Source: Rubrivivax sp. (GTDB taxonomy: Bacteria > Pseudomonadota > Gammaproteobacteria > Burkholderiales > Burkholderiaceae_C). Taken from it: a stretch of 64,000 bases of DNA. This document shows positions 8,735-16,771 of this stretch, piece after piece. Below the pieces are notes generated by a model, which did no database searches, was not told the origin of the DNA, and saw only the letters and a list, made by a program, of their open reading frames with translations. The position numbers were made by a program, and so were the translations under genes. The number at the start of each line of letters is the position of its first letter. Position 1 is the stretch's first letter. The stretch lies in assembly GCA_024641945.1 (NCBI GenBank), contig JAHECD010000007.1, forward strand, positions 1-64,000, in the 5' to 3' direction.

Positions 8735-9364
8735 TCAGGTTTCGATCAGTCCCCAACGCAGCGCCACCAGCGTCAGTTCGGACTGGTTCGCCGCGCCGAG
8801 CTTCTGCTTGACGTGGTACAGGTGCGTGCCGACCGTGCTGGGCGACAGGTTCAGGTTGTCGGCGATCTGCGCGACGGTCATGCCCTTGGCCAACTGGATG
8901 AAGACCGAGAACTCGCGTTCGCTCAGCACGTCCACCGGGCTGCCGCTGCCGTCGATCTGCGCCAGCGCCAGCGCCCGCGCGGTCTGCGAATCGACATAGC
9001 GCTCGCCGCGGGAGATCGCCTTGACGGCCTCGATCAATTCGTCCGGCGCACCGCGTTTGGCCAGGTAGCCCAGTGCCCCGGCGCGCAGCACGCGGCTCGA
9101 GTGCGCGGTGTCCTCGTGCGCCGACAGCGCCAGCACCCGTGCCTTGGGGTCCTGCGCCAACAGCCGGCGCACGGCCTCCAGCCCGCCCATGCCCGGCATC
9201 GACAGGTCCATCACCACCACATCGGGGCGAACCGTGGCGTACAGCTGGCAGGCCTGCTCGCCGTCCCCGGCCTCGGACACGACTTCGATCCCCGCGCCGG
9301 ACAGCAACATGCGGAAACCCATGCGCACGACGGCGTGGTCGTCGACCAGCATCACGCGGGTCAT
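8735..9364 (-). CDS. NarL/FixJ-type response regulator
   Basis: A 209-residue two-component regulator. The receiver domain has acidic Asp8/Asp9, phospho-acceptor Asp53 (VVVMDLSMPGMGG) and Lys104 (GYLAKRGAP). The C-terminal LuxR-type helix-turn-helix is recognised by LSEREFSVFIQLAKG and QIADNLNLSPSTVGTHLYHV. The ATG at 9364 overlaps the sensor-kinase stop by ATGA, so it is partner to that kinase. Placement beside the pqq operon suggests control of PQQ synthesis or PQQ-dependent oxidation, as known for the ExaD/ExaE system of Pseudomonas. That role is inference. Confidence 0.88.
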   Translation of the reverse strand: MTRVMLVDDHAVVRMGFRMLLSGAGIEVVSEAGDGEQACQLYATVRPDVVVMDLSMPGMGGLEAVRRLLAQDPKARVLALSAHEDTAHSSRVLRAGALGYLAKRGAPDELIEAVKAISRGERYVDSQTARALALAQIDGSGSPVDVLSEREFSVFIQLAKGMTVAQIADNLNLSPSTVGTHLYHVKQKLGAANQSELTLVALRWGLIET

Positions 9365-10704
9365 GCGGTGCACTCCGCGCCCGGGAGCATCACTTCGAGC
9401 CGCGTCCCGTGCGGCTCCATGCGCGCCATCGCCAAGCGCCCCCCCTGCCCTTCGATGCGTTCGTTCAACCAGCGCAGGCCATGGTGGCCGGTGCGATGCT
9501 GCCAGTCAGGCGGCAGGCCAACGCCGTCGTCCTCCAGCACCAGCGACACCCCCGCATCATGCGGCCTCACGCGAACCACGATGCGGTGCGCGCCGCCATG
9601 GCGAATCGCATTGGTGATGCCCTCCTGCGTGGCGCGATAGAGCGCGAGCGCGGCGTCGGGCGTGAGCGTGATGCCATCGACCTGGCACTCCATCTCGAGC
9701 CTCAGCGACGGGTGTGCACGCCGGGTGCGCTCGGCCAGATCGTCGAGTGCGGCCCCCAGGCCGAAACTGTCCAGCACCAGCGGTGTCAGGCGCGGGATCA
9801 GGCCGTGCATCGCGTCGTAGAGGCGCGACGACTCCTCGGCGATCACCTGCGCGGCCTGTGCCGCCGCCGGGTCGGCCGCCTCGGTGCGCTGCGCGACCGA
9901 CAGCGCGAGACTGCGAATGGCCGTCACCGACTGGCCCAGTTCGTCGTGCAATTCGCGCGCGATCATGCGTCGCTCCTGTTCGATGTGGTGGTCGATCCAG
10001 CGGGTGAGCTCGCGGCTGTCGGACAACCGGCGCTCGGTTTCTATGCGGTCGCGCAGGACGGGCACCATGTCGTTGAAGGCGGCCCCGATGGCCGCGGCCT
10101 CGCGGCCAGGCAGCGGCGGCAGCGCGACATCGAGGTCACCGGCCCGCAGCCGACCGAGCGCACGCACGATGTGCCCGAGGGGACGCACCGCCCGCCCCAC
10201 GACCCAGAAGACGAGCACATTCAGGCCCACCAGCAGCGCCGCGGCCTGCGCGGCGAGCACACGAAAGTCTTCCCAGTTGTCGAGGACCGCGCGCGACGCG
10301 TTGGAACTCACCACGAGCCGGCCCGAGCCGAATTCGAAGTTCTGCATCGACGGCACCGGCGCAACGAGCCGCGTGAACCAATCCGGCGCCTCGCGCCCGG
10401 CCTTGTAGGCGGACGCCGGCGAGTGGTAGAGCTCGGCGCCCGCCGCATCGAAGAGCTGGATCTCGTTCGAACGCACACGGCCGAGGCTCTGCAGATAGTT
10501 CTGCATCGACGCCACGCCTTCGGTGGTCGCGCGCCACGCAAGCCGCTGCAGCAGCTGGGTCGCCACACGGTTCGCCGCGACGACCTCCTCCTTCACCGAA
10601 TCGCGCATGTTGCCCACCTGCAGCGCCATCAGGGCCGCCACGAACGCGAGCGTGAGCAGCCCGACGAGCACGTTGATCTTCAGGCGCAGGCTCGTCGGCT
10701 TCAT
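9361..10704 (-). CDS. Membrane sensor histidine kinase (NarX/UhpB-like HisKA_3)
   Basis: A 447-residue sensor. Membrane helix 1 is at about 10-29, an extracytoplasmic region of about 115 residues follows, membrane helix 2 is at about 149-171, a HAMP-like linker lies at 172-222, and the HisKA_3 box has phospho-acceptor His253 (MIARELHDELGQSVTAIR). The HATPase domain shows ITNAIRHGGAH (N box) and LEDDGVGLP (D box). The sensed signal cannot be read from the sequence. The start overlaps the stop of the hydrolase gene by ATGA, so hydrolase, kinase and regulator form one operon divergent from pqqA. Confidence 0.88.
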   Translation of the reverse strand: MKPTSLRLKINVLVGLLTLAFVAALMALQVGNMRDSVKEEVVAANRVATQLLQRLAWRATTEGVASMQNYLQSLGRVRSNEIQLFDAAGAELYHSPASAYKAGREAPDWFTRLVAPVPSMQNFEFGSGRLVVSSNASRAVLDNWEDFRVLAAQAAALLVGLNVLVFWVVGRAVRPLGHIVRALGRLRAGDLDVALPPLPGREAAAIGAAFNDMVPVLRDRIETERRLSDSRELTRWIDHHIEQERRMIARELHDELGQSVTAIRSLALSVAQRTEAADPAAAQAAQVIAEESSRLYDAMHGLIPRLTPLVLDSFGLGAALDDLAERTRRAHPSLRLEMECQVDGITLTPDAALALYRATQEGITNAIRHGGAHRIVVRVRPHDAGVSLVLEDDGVGLPPDWQHRTGHHGLRWLNERIEGQGGRLAMARMEPHGTRLEVMLPGAECTA

Positions 10705-11603
10705 GCAGGCCGGCCCTCGAAGACACCGTGATCGGCATAGTGATCGAGCGCACGGCGCATCGCCGCCACCATGGCCGGATGGGCCGGGTCGTGGCCCGAG
10801 CCATCGGCCCAGCGAAGGGTCGCCCACGGTGCCGAGTGCAGCACCTCGAGCGCGCCATCGGGTGGGCAGATGGGGTCGTCGTGTGCATGCAGCAGCAGCG
10901 TCGGCACGGTCGGGAGCCCCGTGCACCTTGCGGCCAGTGGCGGATCCTGCAACCAGCAGCCATGACGCAGGTAGTGGCTCTGGATGCGATAGCGCGCGCG
11001 CAATGCGGTCGTCGGTGGCGGATCCTCGACGACTCCATCGACAGCGCCCGCCACCTGGCGCTCGTGTCGCCACCACGCCAGCGCCAGCGCATCGGCCGCG
11101 TCATCAGGCAGCTCGTGCAGGTGCGCCCAGCCGTCGCGCAACGCTGCGGGGGCGTGGCGGAAGAATCGTTCGATGTCGTGCGGCCGCGCCAGAAAGGTCG
11201 CACGAAGCAGCAAAGCCGCCACCGCCTGCGGGTCGTCGAGCGCGTGCCCGATCGCCAGGGTCGCCCCCCAGGACCCGCCGGCGACGAGCCAGCGGTCGAT
11301 GCCCAGGGATGCACGCACGCGGCGCAGGTCGCGCAGCAGAGCCGCTGTGTCGTTGCCACGCGTGGCGCCCGTCGGCGTGCTGCGTCCGGCGCCGCGCTGG
11401 TCGATGCAGATCACGTGAAAGCGGTGCGGATCGAAGAAGCGCCGCAGCAACGGCGAGAAGCCCGAACCCGGCCCGCCATGCAACACGACGGCCGGCAGCC
11501 CGCGGGCGGACCCCCAGGTTTGCACATGCAACGCATGACCGTCGCCCACGTCGAGCATGATCGTGCGCAGCGCTGGCAGGTCGGGGGACAGGCTATCGGA
11601 CAC
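10701..11603 (-). CDS. Prolyl iminopeptidase-like alpha/beta hydrolase
   Basis: A 300-residue S33-family hydrolase. The oxyanion motif HGGPGSG is at 42-48, followed by DQRGAGRSTP, nucleophile Ser111 in GGSWGATLA, an acid in HAHDDPICPP and the histidine in DGSGHDP. Family enzymes release N-terminal proline from peptides. The start is taken as GTG at 11603, which places about 15 residues before MLDVGDGH as in relatives. The frame upstream is open but not protein-like. It heads the operon with the sensor kinase. Peptidases beside pqq genes are known in Pseudomonas (for example pqqH), so a role in PqqA processing or peptide turnover is possible but unproven. Confidence 0.85.
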   Translation of the reverse strand: MSDSLSPDLPALRTIMLDVGDGHALHVQTWGSARGLPAVVLHGGPGSGFSPLLRRFFDPHRFHVICIDQRGAGRSTPTGATRGNDTAALLRDLRRVRASLGIDRWLVAGGSWGATLAIGHALDDPQAVAALLLRATFLARPHDIERFFRHAPAALRDGWAHLHELPDDAADALALAWWRHERQVAGAVDGVVEDPPPTTALRARYRIQSHYLRHGCWLQDPPLAARCTGLPTVPTLLLHAHDDPICPPDGALEVLHSAPWATLRWADGSGHDPAHPAMVAAMRRALDHYADHGVFEGRPA

Positions 11604-11697
11604 ACGACCATGGTAGCCACCGCCCACGACGTGTCGGCACGCCGGCAGCCCACAACGGGCCCTGCCGGTCAGGGACAACCCGGGTGCCCATATAGAT

Positions 11698-11712
11698 TCA
11701 TGAAAATCATGA
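11698..11712. promoter_or_regulatory. Symmetric TCATGA-AAA-TCATGA element, candidate operator
   Basis: Two copies of the self-complementary hexamer TCATGA are separated by AAA. The site lies directly after the -10-like TATAGAT in the divergent spacer. The adjacent LuxR-type regulator is a plausible binder, but nothing in the sequence proves it. Confidence 0.4.
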
Positions 11713-11746
11713 GGTGCCATTGCAGACCCGTGACCTGTCGCTGCTG

Positions 11747-11788
11747 GGTCTCGCAGGAGACCATGCGTCACGGGATGAGCCTCATCCC
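11747..11788 (+). promoter_or_regulatory. Two hairpins in the pqqA leader
   Basis: GGTCTC (11747-11752) pairs with GAGACC (11757-11762) around GCAG. GGGATGA (11772-11778) pairs with TCATCCC (11782-11788) around GCC. Both are perfect stems upstream of the pqqA ribosome site and would sit in the mRNA leader if transcription starts near 11700. Confidence 0.5.
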
Positions 11789-11837
11789 CGCGGCGGGCTT
11801 CAGGCCTCCGCGCCCACCGTGTGAAGGAGACTGTTCC

Positions 11838-11912
11838 ATGCAATGGCAAACCCCGACGGCGACTGATTTCCGTTTCGGCTTCGAAATCACGATGTACGTT
11901 TCTGCCCGCTGA
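11838..11912 (+). CDS. pqqA: PqqA, PQQ precursor peptide (24 residues)
   Basis: The 24-residue peptide begins [11 protein letters not shown] and contains the diagnostic FEITMY core. Glu16 and Tyr20 are the residues that PqqE cross-links and that become the PQQ skeleton. A strong AGGAGA ribosome site lies 7 bases before the ATG. It is followed by a stem-loop and then pqqB, matching the usual pqqA-B spacing. Peptide length and the E-x3-Y spacing are exactly those of the family. A longer in-frame start at 11700 is rejected because it lacks a ribosome site. Confidence 0.95.
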   Translation: MQWQTPTATDFRFGFEITMYVSAR

Positions 11913-11922
11913 CGCGGGACCC

Positions 11923-11946
11923 GCCGGCCGCGCCCGCGCGGCCGGC
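11923..11946 (+). terminator. Stem-loop between pqqA and pqqB
   Basis: GCCGGCCGCG (11923-11932) pairs perfectly with CGCGGCCGGC (11937-11946) around the 4-base loop CCCG. No T-run follows, so read-through into pqqB is expected. Such a structure can attenuate transcription or protect the short pqqA message, giving more PqqA than PqqB-E. Confidence 0.6.
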
Positions 11947-11984
11947 GCCGTCTACTTTCACGTTCCGACCTTCGCGGGCCCCGC

Positions 11985-12905
11985 ATGCGCATCACCCTTC
12001 TCGGCACGGCCGCTGGCGGCGGATTCCCGCAGTGGAACTGCAACTGCCGGCAATGCGCTGGCGTGCGATCGGGCACCTTGCGTGCCAAATCTCGCACCCA
12101 GTCGTCGATCTTCGTGCAGCCCGAGGGCAGCACCGACGGGCTGCTGATCAACGCGTCGCCCGACATCCTGCAGCAGATCCGTGCCACGCCGGCATTGCAG
12201 CCGGCGCGCACCGTGCGCGACACCGCCATTGCCGCCGTGCTGCTGATGGACGGCCAGGTGGACCATGCCACGGGCCTGTTCATGCTGCGCGAACGCGGCT
12301 CGAAGCTTCCACTGTGGTGCACCGACCCGGTGGCCGAGGACCTCACCCAAGGCAACCCCGTGCTGCGGGTGCTGGAGCATTACTGCGGGGTCGAGCGGCA
12401 TTCGATCCCACTCGACGGGCGGGCCTTCACGATCTCCGACGTGCCGGGCCTGCGCCTCCAGGCCATGCCGCTGAAGAGCAAGGCCGCCCCGTACTCGCCG
12501 CACCGCGAAGCACCGGTGGCGGGCGACAACATCGGTCTGACGATTCTCGACACGGCGACCGGCCGTCGCGCCTTCTATGCGCCGGGGCTCGGCGAAATCG
12601 ACCCCGCCGTGTTCGACGCCATGGGCCGCAGCGACGCCGTGCTGGTGGACGGCACGTTCTGGACCGACGACGAGATGATCGGCCTCGGGCTGTCGCGCAA
12701 GACCGCGCACGATATCGGCCACCTGGCGCAGTCGGGTGCCGGCGGCATGATCGAGTGTTTGTCGCGCCTGCCCGCCGCGACGCGTCGTGTCCTGGTCCAC
12801 ATCAACAACACCAACCCCATCCTCGACGAGGACTCCGAGCAGCGCATGCAACTGCGCAGCGCCGGCATCGAAGTCGGCGAGGACGGCATGCTGCTGGAGC
12901 TCTAG
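11985..12905 (+). CDS. pqqB: PqqB, PQQ biosynthesis metallo-hydrolase-fold protein
   Basis: A 306-residue metallo-beta-lactamase-fold protein. Family features are the N-terminal [15 protein letters not shown] with a zinc cysteine set (Cys19, Cys21, Cys24), [22 protein letters not shown], and [16 protein letters not shown]. PqqB is reported to act as an iron hydroxylase on a tyrosine-derived intermediate, and earlier work suggested a carrier role. The ATG at 11985 is just after the stem-loop. Only 5 bases separate its stop from the pqqC start. Confidence 0.95.
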   Translation: MRITLLGTAAGGGFPQWNCNCRQCAGVRSGTLRAKSRTQSSIFVQPEGSTDGLLINASPDILQQIRATPALQPARTVRDTAIAAVLLMDGQVDHATGLFMLRERGSKLPLWCTDPVAEDLTQGNPVLRVLEHYCGVERHSIPLDGRAFTISDVPGLRLQAMPLKSKAAPYSPHREAPVAGDNIGLTILDTATGRRAFYAPGLGEIDPAVFDAMGRSDAVLVDGTFWTDDEMIGLGLSRKTAHDIGHLAQSGAGGMIECLSRLPAATRRVLVHINNTNPILDEDSEQRMQLRSAGIEVGEDGMLLEL

Positions 12906-12910
12906 CCCCG

Positions 12911-13663
12911 ATGATGAAAGCCGATGTGCTGGCTGCCGCTCGCCATCCCGCCGAGGGCGGCACGCCGTGGACACGCGACGAGTTCGAGGCCCAACTGCGG
13001 GCGCGTGGGCGCAGTTACCACATCCATCACCCGTTCAACGTCATGCTCAATGGCGGGCGCGCGTCCCGCGAGCAGGTGCGCGGCTGGGTCGCCAACCGCT
13101 TCTACTACCAGATCGCGATCCCGGTGAAGGACGCCGCCGTGCTGTCCAACTGCCCCGACCGCGACGTACGTCGGGGCTGGGTGCAGCGCATCCTCGACCA
13201 CGACGGCTTCGAGCTCGGCGGGGTCAAGGACGAGGGCGGCATCGAGGCGTGGCTGCGCCTGGCCGAGGCCGTGGGTCTGACGCGCGAAGAGGTCGAGGAC
13301 CTGCGACACGTGGCGCCGGCGATGCGCTTTGCGGTCGATGCCTACGTGAATTTCGCGCGCCGGGCGCCCTGGCAGGAAGCCGTGTGCTCGTCGCTCACCG
13401 AACTCTTTGCCCCCGAGATCCACAAGCAGCGTCTGGCCACGTGGCCGCAGCACTACGCATGGATCGACGCCGAGGGCATGGCCTATTTCCGCAACCGCGT
13501 GAGCCAGGCGCGGCGCGACGTCGAGCAGGGGCTGGCCGTCACGCTCGCGCATTTCCGCACCCGTGCCCAGCAGGAACGTGCACTCGAGGTGCTGCAGTTC
13601 AAGCTCGACATCCTGTGGGCGATGAACGACGCCATGGCGGGCAAGTATGGTGTCGGTGCATGA
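12911..13663 (+). CDS. pqqC: PqqC, pyrroloquinoline-quinone synthase
   Basis: A 250-residue all-helical oxidase that catalyses the final ring closure and eight-electron oxidation giving PQQ, without a metal or cofactor. Recognisable stretches are [57 protein letters not shown] and [15 protein letters not shown]. The start MMKAD at 12911 was chosen because it follows the pqqB stop; the open frame upstream overlaps pqqB. The stop overlaps the pqqD start by ATGA. Confidence 0.96.
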   Translation: MMKADVLAAARHPAEGGTPWTRDEFEAQLRARGRSYHIHHPFNVMLNGGRASREQVRGWVANRFYYQIAIPVKDAAVLSNCPDRDVRRGWVQRILDHDGFELGGVKDEGGIEAWLRLAEAVGLTREEVEDLRHVAPAMRFAVDAYVNFARRAPWQEAVCSSLTELFAPEIHKQRLATWPQHYAWIDAEGMAYFRNRVSQARRDVEQGLAVTLAHFRTRAQQERALEVLQFKLDILWAMNDAMAGKYGVGA

Positions 13664-13995
13664 GCGCGCCGGGCAGTCCGGTGAGCGCCGACACCCCTTC
13701 CGCAGCACCGGGTGTGACGAGCGTCCCGCGCATCGGCCGCGGTTTCCGCCTGCAATGGGAAGAAGCGCAGGGCTGCCACGTGCTCTTGTACCCCGAGGGC
13801 ATGGTCAAGCTGAATCCGAGTGCGGGCGAGATCCTGCGCCGCTGCGACGGCGCCAAGACGCTGGGCCACATCGTCGGAGAACTCGAGGCCGCGTTCGGTG
13901 CCCAGGGACTCGAGCGCGATGTGCTCGGCTTCGCCGAAGTGGCGGCACAGCAGCGCTGGATCGAATGGGACGCGGGGGGCAACCGTGCCGGCTGA
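13660..13995 (+). CDS. pqqD: PqqD, peptide chaperone for PqqA
   Basis: A 111-residue RiPP recognition protein that binds PqqA and presents it to PqqE. After an N-terminal extension of about 25 residues come the family segments [36 protein letters not shown] (typical LN-x-S/T-A motif) and a C-terminal helix pair ending in QQRWIEWD. The ATG overlaps the pqqC stop by 4 bases, and its 3' end overlaps the GTG of pqqE, consistent with PqqD and PqqE forming a complex. Confidence 0.93.
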   Translation: MSAPGSPVSADTPSAAPGVTSVPRIGRGFRLQWEEAQGCHVLLYPEGMVKLNPSAGEILRRCDGAKTLGHIVGELEAAFGAQGLERDVLGFAEVAAQQRWIEWDAGGNRAG

Positions 13996-15202
13996 CAACA
14001 CACCCGCGCAGGCACTCGGCCACGCGTCGGGTTCATTTGCGCCCGGGACGTCCGCACCCGGGTCGTTTGCATCGGCCGCGACCCGCCCGGGGCCGCCACT
14101 GTGGCTGCTCGCCGAGCTCACCTACCGCTGCCCGCTGCACTGCGTGTTCTGCTACAACCCGGTCGACTTCGCGCGCCAGGAGCAGGAGCTGTCGACCGAC
14201 GACTGGATCCGGGTGCTGCGCGAAGGACGCGCGCTCGGCGCCGTGCAATGTGGCTTTTCCGGCGGCGAGCCGCTGGTGCGCGACGACCTCGAGATCCTGG
14301 TTGCCGAGGCACGCAAGCTCGGCTATTACACCAACCTGCTGACGTCCGGCGTCGGCCTGAACACAAAGCGCGCGCAGGCACTCAAGGACGCCGGGCTCGA
14401 CCACGTGCAGCTGTCGTTCCAGGATTCCACGCGCGAGATGAACGACTTTCTCTCGCACACCAAGACCTTCGAGCTCAAGCAGCGCGTGGCGCAGCTGATC
14501 AAGGGCCAGGGCTGGCCGATGGTGATGAACGTGGTGATCCACCGCATGAACATCGACCACATCGACCGCATCATCGGCATGGCGGCGGAGCTGGGCGCCG
14601 AATACCTCGAACTCGCCAATACGCAGTACTACTCGTGGGCCTACGAGAACCGCGAGCACCTGCTGCCCACGCGCGATCAGCTGCGCCAGGCCGAAGCGAC
14701 AACGGACGCCTGGCGCCAGAGACTCGGTGACCGGATGCGCCTGTTCTTCGTCGCTCCCGATTGGCACGAGGGCCGGCCCAAGCGCTGCTGCAACGGGTGG
14801 GGCAGCACGTTCCTCAACATCGCGCCCGACGGCACGGCCCTGCCCTGCCACACGGCCCGCATGTTGCCGGGGTTGTCCTTCCCGAGCGTGCGCGAGACTT
14901 CGTTGCGCGATATCTGGTTCGATTCCGAAGGCTTCAACCGCTACCGCGGCACAGGCTGGATGAAGGAGCCGTGTGTGAGCTGCGAACACAAGGATCGCGA
15001 CCTCGGCGGCTGCCGCTGCCAGGCCTTCATGCTGGCCGGCGACGCCGCGGCGGCCGACCCGGTGTGCGAGAAGAGCCCGCACCATGCGCAGGTGCGTGAC
15101 GCGGTCGACGCGGCCGACCACCCGGCGGCCGTGCCAGTGAAGCCGATCATCTTCCGAGACCGGACGCAATCGCTGGCCGTCAGCGCCCGCCCCTTGCCTT
15201 GA
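13985..15202 (+). CDS. pqqE: PqqE, radical SAM PqqA cross-linking enzyme
   Basis: A 405-residue radical SAM/SPASM protein that forms the Glu-Tyr carbon-carbon bond in PqqA. The SAM cluster cysteines are Cys49, Cys53 and Cys56 (YRCPLHCVFCYNP). The C-terminal SPASM domain has CCNGWGSTFLNI, ALPCHTA and CVSCEHKDRDLGGCRCQAF. The start is a GTG at 13985 with a G-rich ribosome site, overlapping pqqD by 11 bases. The first 38 residues form a Ser/Ala/Gly-rich extension with a repeated GSFA-P pattern, longer than in most PqqE. No pqqF follows in the window. Confidence 0.94.
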   Translation: MPADNTPAQALGHASGSFAPGTSAPGSFASAATRPGPPLWLLAELTYRCPLHCVFCYNPVDFARQEQELSTDDWIRVLREGRALGAVQCGFSGGEPLVRDDLEILVAEARKLGYYTNLLTSGVGLNTKRAQALKDAGLDHVQLSFQDSTREMNDFLSHTKTFELKQRVAQLIKGQGWPMVMNVVIHRMNIDHIDRIIGMAAELGAEYLELANTQYYSWAYENREHLLPTRDQLRQAEATTDAWRQRLGDRMRLFFVAPDWHEGRPKRCCNGWGSTFLNIAPDGTALPCHTARMLPGLSFPSVRETSLRDIWFDSEGFNRYRGTGWMKEPCVSCEHKDRDLGGCRCQAFMLAGDAAAADPVCEKSPHHAQVRDAVDAADHPAAVPVKPIIFRDRTQSLAVSARPLP

Positions 15203-15292
15203 TCCGGCCCGTTCCACGGGGCACTGGCATGTTGCCGCCATGGCACTGAGGCGAGGCGCCGGGAATCGCGTGGCGCGGGCCGGCCGTGCTGT

Positions 15293-16771
15293 TCAGACGT
15301 CGAATACGACGTCGCGCACCGCGCCGCCGACCTCGCCGATCTGCAGCCGATAGCCGCTGTCGGCAAAGCTGACGGACAGTTCAGCCCAGTCCGCGCCATG
15401 GTCCCAGCGCATCGCGAGGCAGGCGTCGTCGCTGGGCAAGACGCTGAATCGACCCTGGAAGGCCGGGTGCTCATTGCGCAGGCGGATCAATTCGAGCAGC
15501 GAACGCACGACTGGACGCACGAGGGATCGTTCGATCTCCTCCAGGCTGTAGCGATGCCGGTTGATGTCGCGGCCGACGCCTGTACGACGCAGCATCGTCA
15601 CGTCGTTCTCGCCTGCGAGCAGGCCCACGTAGTAGACCTGCGGGATGCCGGGCAGGAAAAACTGGATCGCACGGGCCAGCAGGTAGTTGCGGTCGTTGCG
15701 TGCCAGCGCGTCGTAGTACGTGCAATTCACCTGATAGAGGTCCAGGTTCGAGGCGGCCGCGCCGGTGGCCTGACGACTGGCGCCGCCGCTGTTGACGTGG
15801 ATGCTCTCGACCAGGGCGTCAAGCTCGTCCGGCGGCACCAGGCCGGGATGCGCCATTCGGTCGCCGGCGTCGGCGCCGATATCGATGATGCCGATGCCGT
15901 CGTGGGTGTCCAGCACGGTGAGCGCGTTGGCCGGACGCACGCCGATCCAGGCCTTCAGCGGCACGGCCGTGTGGAAGCAGAACGCGTGCAATACCAGTGG
16001 CGGCAACGCGAAGTCGTAGACCCAGTCGACCCTTGCGGCGATTTCGATCTGGCGCTGGTAATACGAGTGGATCTCGACCAGCACCTCGATGCCGCGCGCC
16101 TTTGCCACAGCGGCGAACTCGTCGATGAAGGCGAAGGTCTCCGGCATCATGAAGCAGCTCGCGCCGGCCTTCTTGATGGCGTACCCGACGGCGTCGAGCC
16201 GCACCATGCGGATGCCGTTGGCGGCAAACGTATCGAGGATTCCTTCGAGATATGCACGGCCCTTGGCATGCAGCACATCGATGTCGACCTGCTGCGGGGT
16301 GAACGTGGTCCACAGGATCGCTTTGCGACCGCTGCGCAGGGTGGTCGGCGTGAACGGCAGGCCAGGCCGGGGCCGGTAGATCGCCAGCAGATCGGTTTCT
16401 CGCGCGCCCTCCGGGAACACGGCGTCGAAGGTCAGGAACAGTCCGTCATGCGCCGACGCGTCGCCCTGCATCGACCAATCGCGGTACTGCGGCGATTCGC
16501 TCGACATGTGGTTGACGATGACATCGGCCATCACCTGGGTCTGCCCGGCGAGCTGGCCGATATCGCCCCAGTCGCCCAGGCGCGGGTCGACCTGGGTGTG
16601 GTCGATCGGGTCGAAGCCGGCGTCGCTGCCGTCGATCGGATAGAAGAACGGCAACAGGTGCACGCCGCCAAAAAGCCCCTTCAACGGACCCGCGAGCAAT
16701 GCCCCGAGGTGCCGCAGGGCGCCGCCACCGAGGCGGTCCACGTAGGTGATGAGTTGGACCTGGTTCTTCAT
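15293..16771 (-). CDS. Sucrose phosphorylase (GH13_18)
   Basis: A 492-residue enzyme that converts sucrose and phosphate to glucose 1-phosphate and fructose. The sequence matches the Bifidobacterium enzyme closely over its whole length, starting [14 protein letters not shown]. Catalytic residues are nucleophile Asp193 (RLDAVGY), acid/base Glu233 (VEIHSYYQR) and transition-state Asp291 (DTHDGIGIIDIG). The stretches ATGAAASNLDLYQVN and FLPGIPQVYYVG are typical of the subfamily. The ATG at 16771 overlaps the transporter stop by ATGA. Phosphorolysis instead of hydrolysis saves one ATP per sucrose. Confidence 0.94.
   Translation of the reverse strand: MKNQVQLITYVDRLGGGALRHLGALLAGPLKGLFGGVHLLPFFYPIDGSDAGFDPIDHTQVDPRLGDWGDIGQLAGQTQVMADVIVNHMSSESPQYRDWSMQGDASAHDGLFLTFDAVFPEGARETDLLAIYRPRPGLPFTPTTLRSGRKAILWTTFTPQQVDIDVLHAKGRAYLEGILDTFAANGIRMVRLDAVGYAIKKAGASCFMMPETFAFIDEFAAVAKARGIEVLVEIHSYYQRQIEIAARVDWVYDFALPPLVLHAFCFHTAVPLKAWIGVRPANALTVLDTHDGIGIIDIGADAGDRMAHPGLVPPDELDALVESIHVNSGGASRQATGAAASNLDLYQVNCTYYDALARNDRNYLLARAIQFFLPGIPQVYYVGLLAGENDVTMLRRTGVGRDINRHRYSLEEIERSLVRPVVRSLLELIRLRNEHPAFQGRFSVLPSDDACLAMRWDHGADWAELSVSFADSGYRLQIGEVGGAVRDVVFDV

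Larger units (their letters stand above)
11604..11837. promoter_or_regulatory. Divergent control region between the hydrolase operon and pqqA
   Basis: A 234-bp spacer between two divergent operons. It contains a -10-like CATATAGAT near 11689-11697, the symmetric sequence at 11698-11712, two hairpins at 11747-11788 and the pqqA ribosome site AGGAGA at 11825-11830. No separate gene is supported. A frame continuous with pqqA stays open upstream but has no ribosome site. Confidence 0.5.

Noticed and set aside
11700-11912. A longer PqqA starting at an in-frame ATG at 11700 (46 extra codons)
   Set aside because: There is no ribosome site before it, PqqA peptides are 22-29 residues, and the ATG at 11838 has AGGAGA at ideal spacing.
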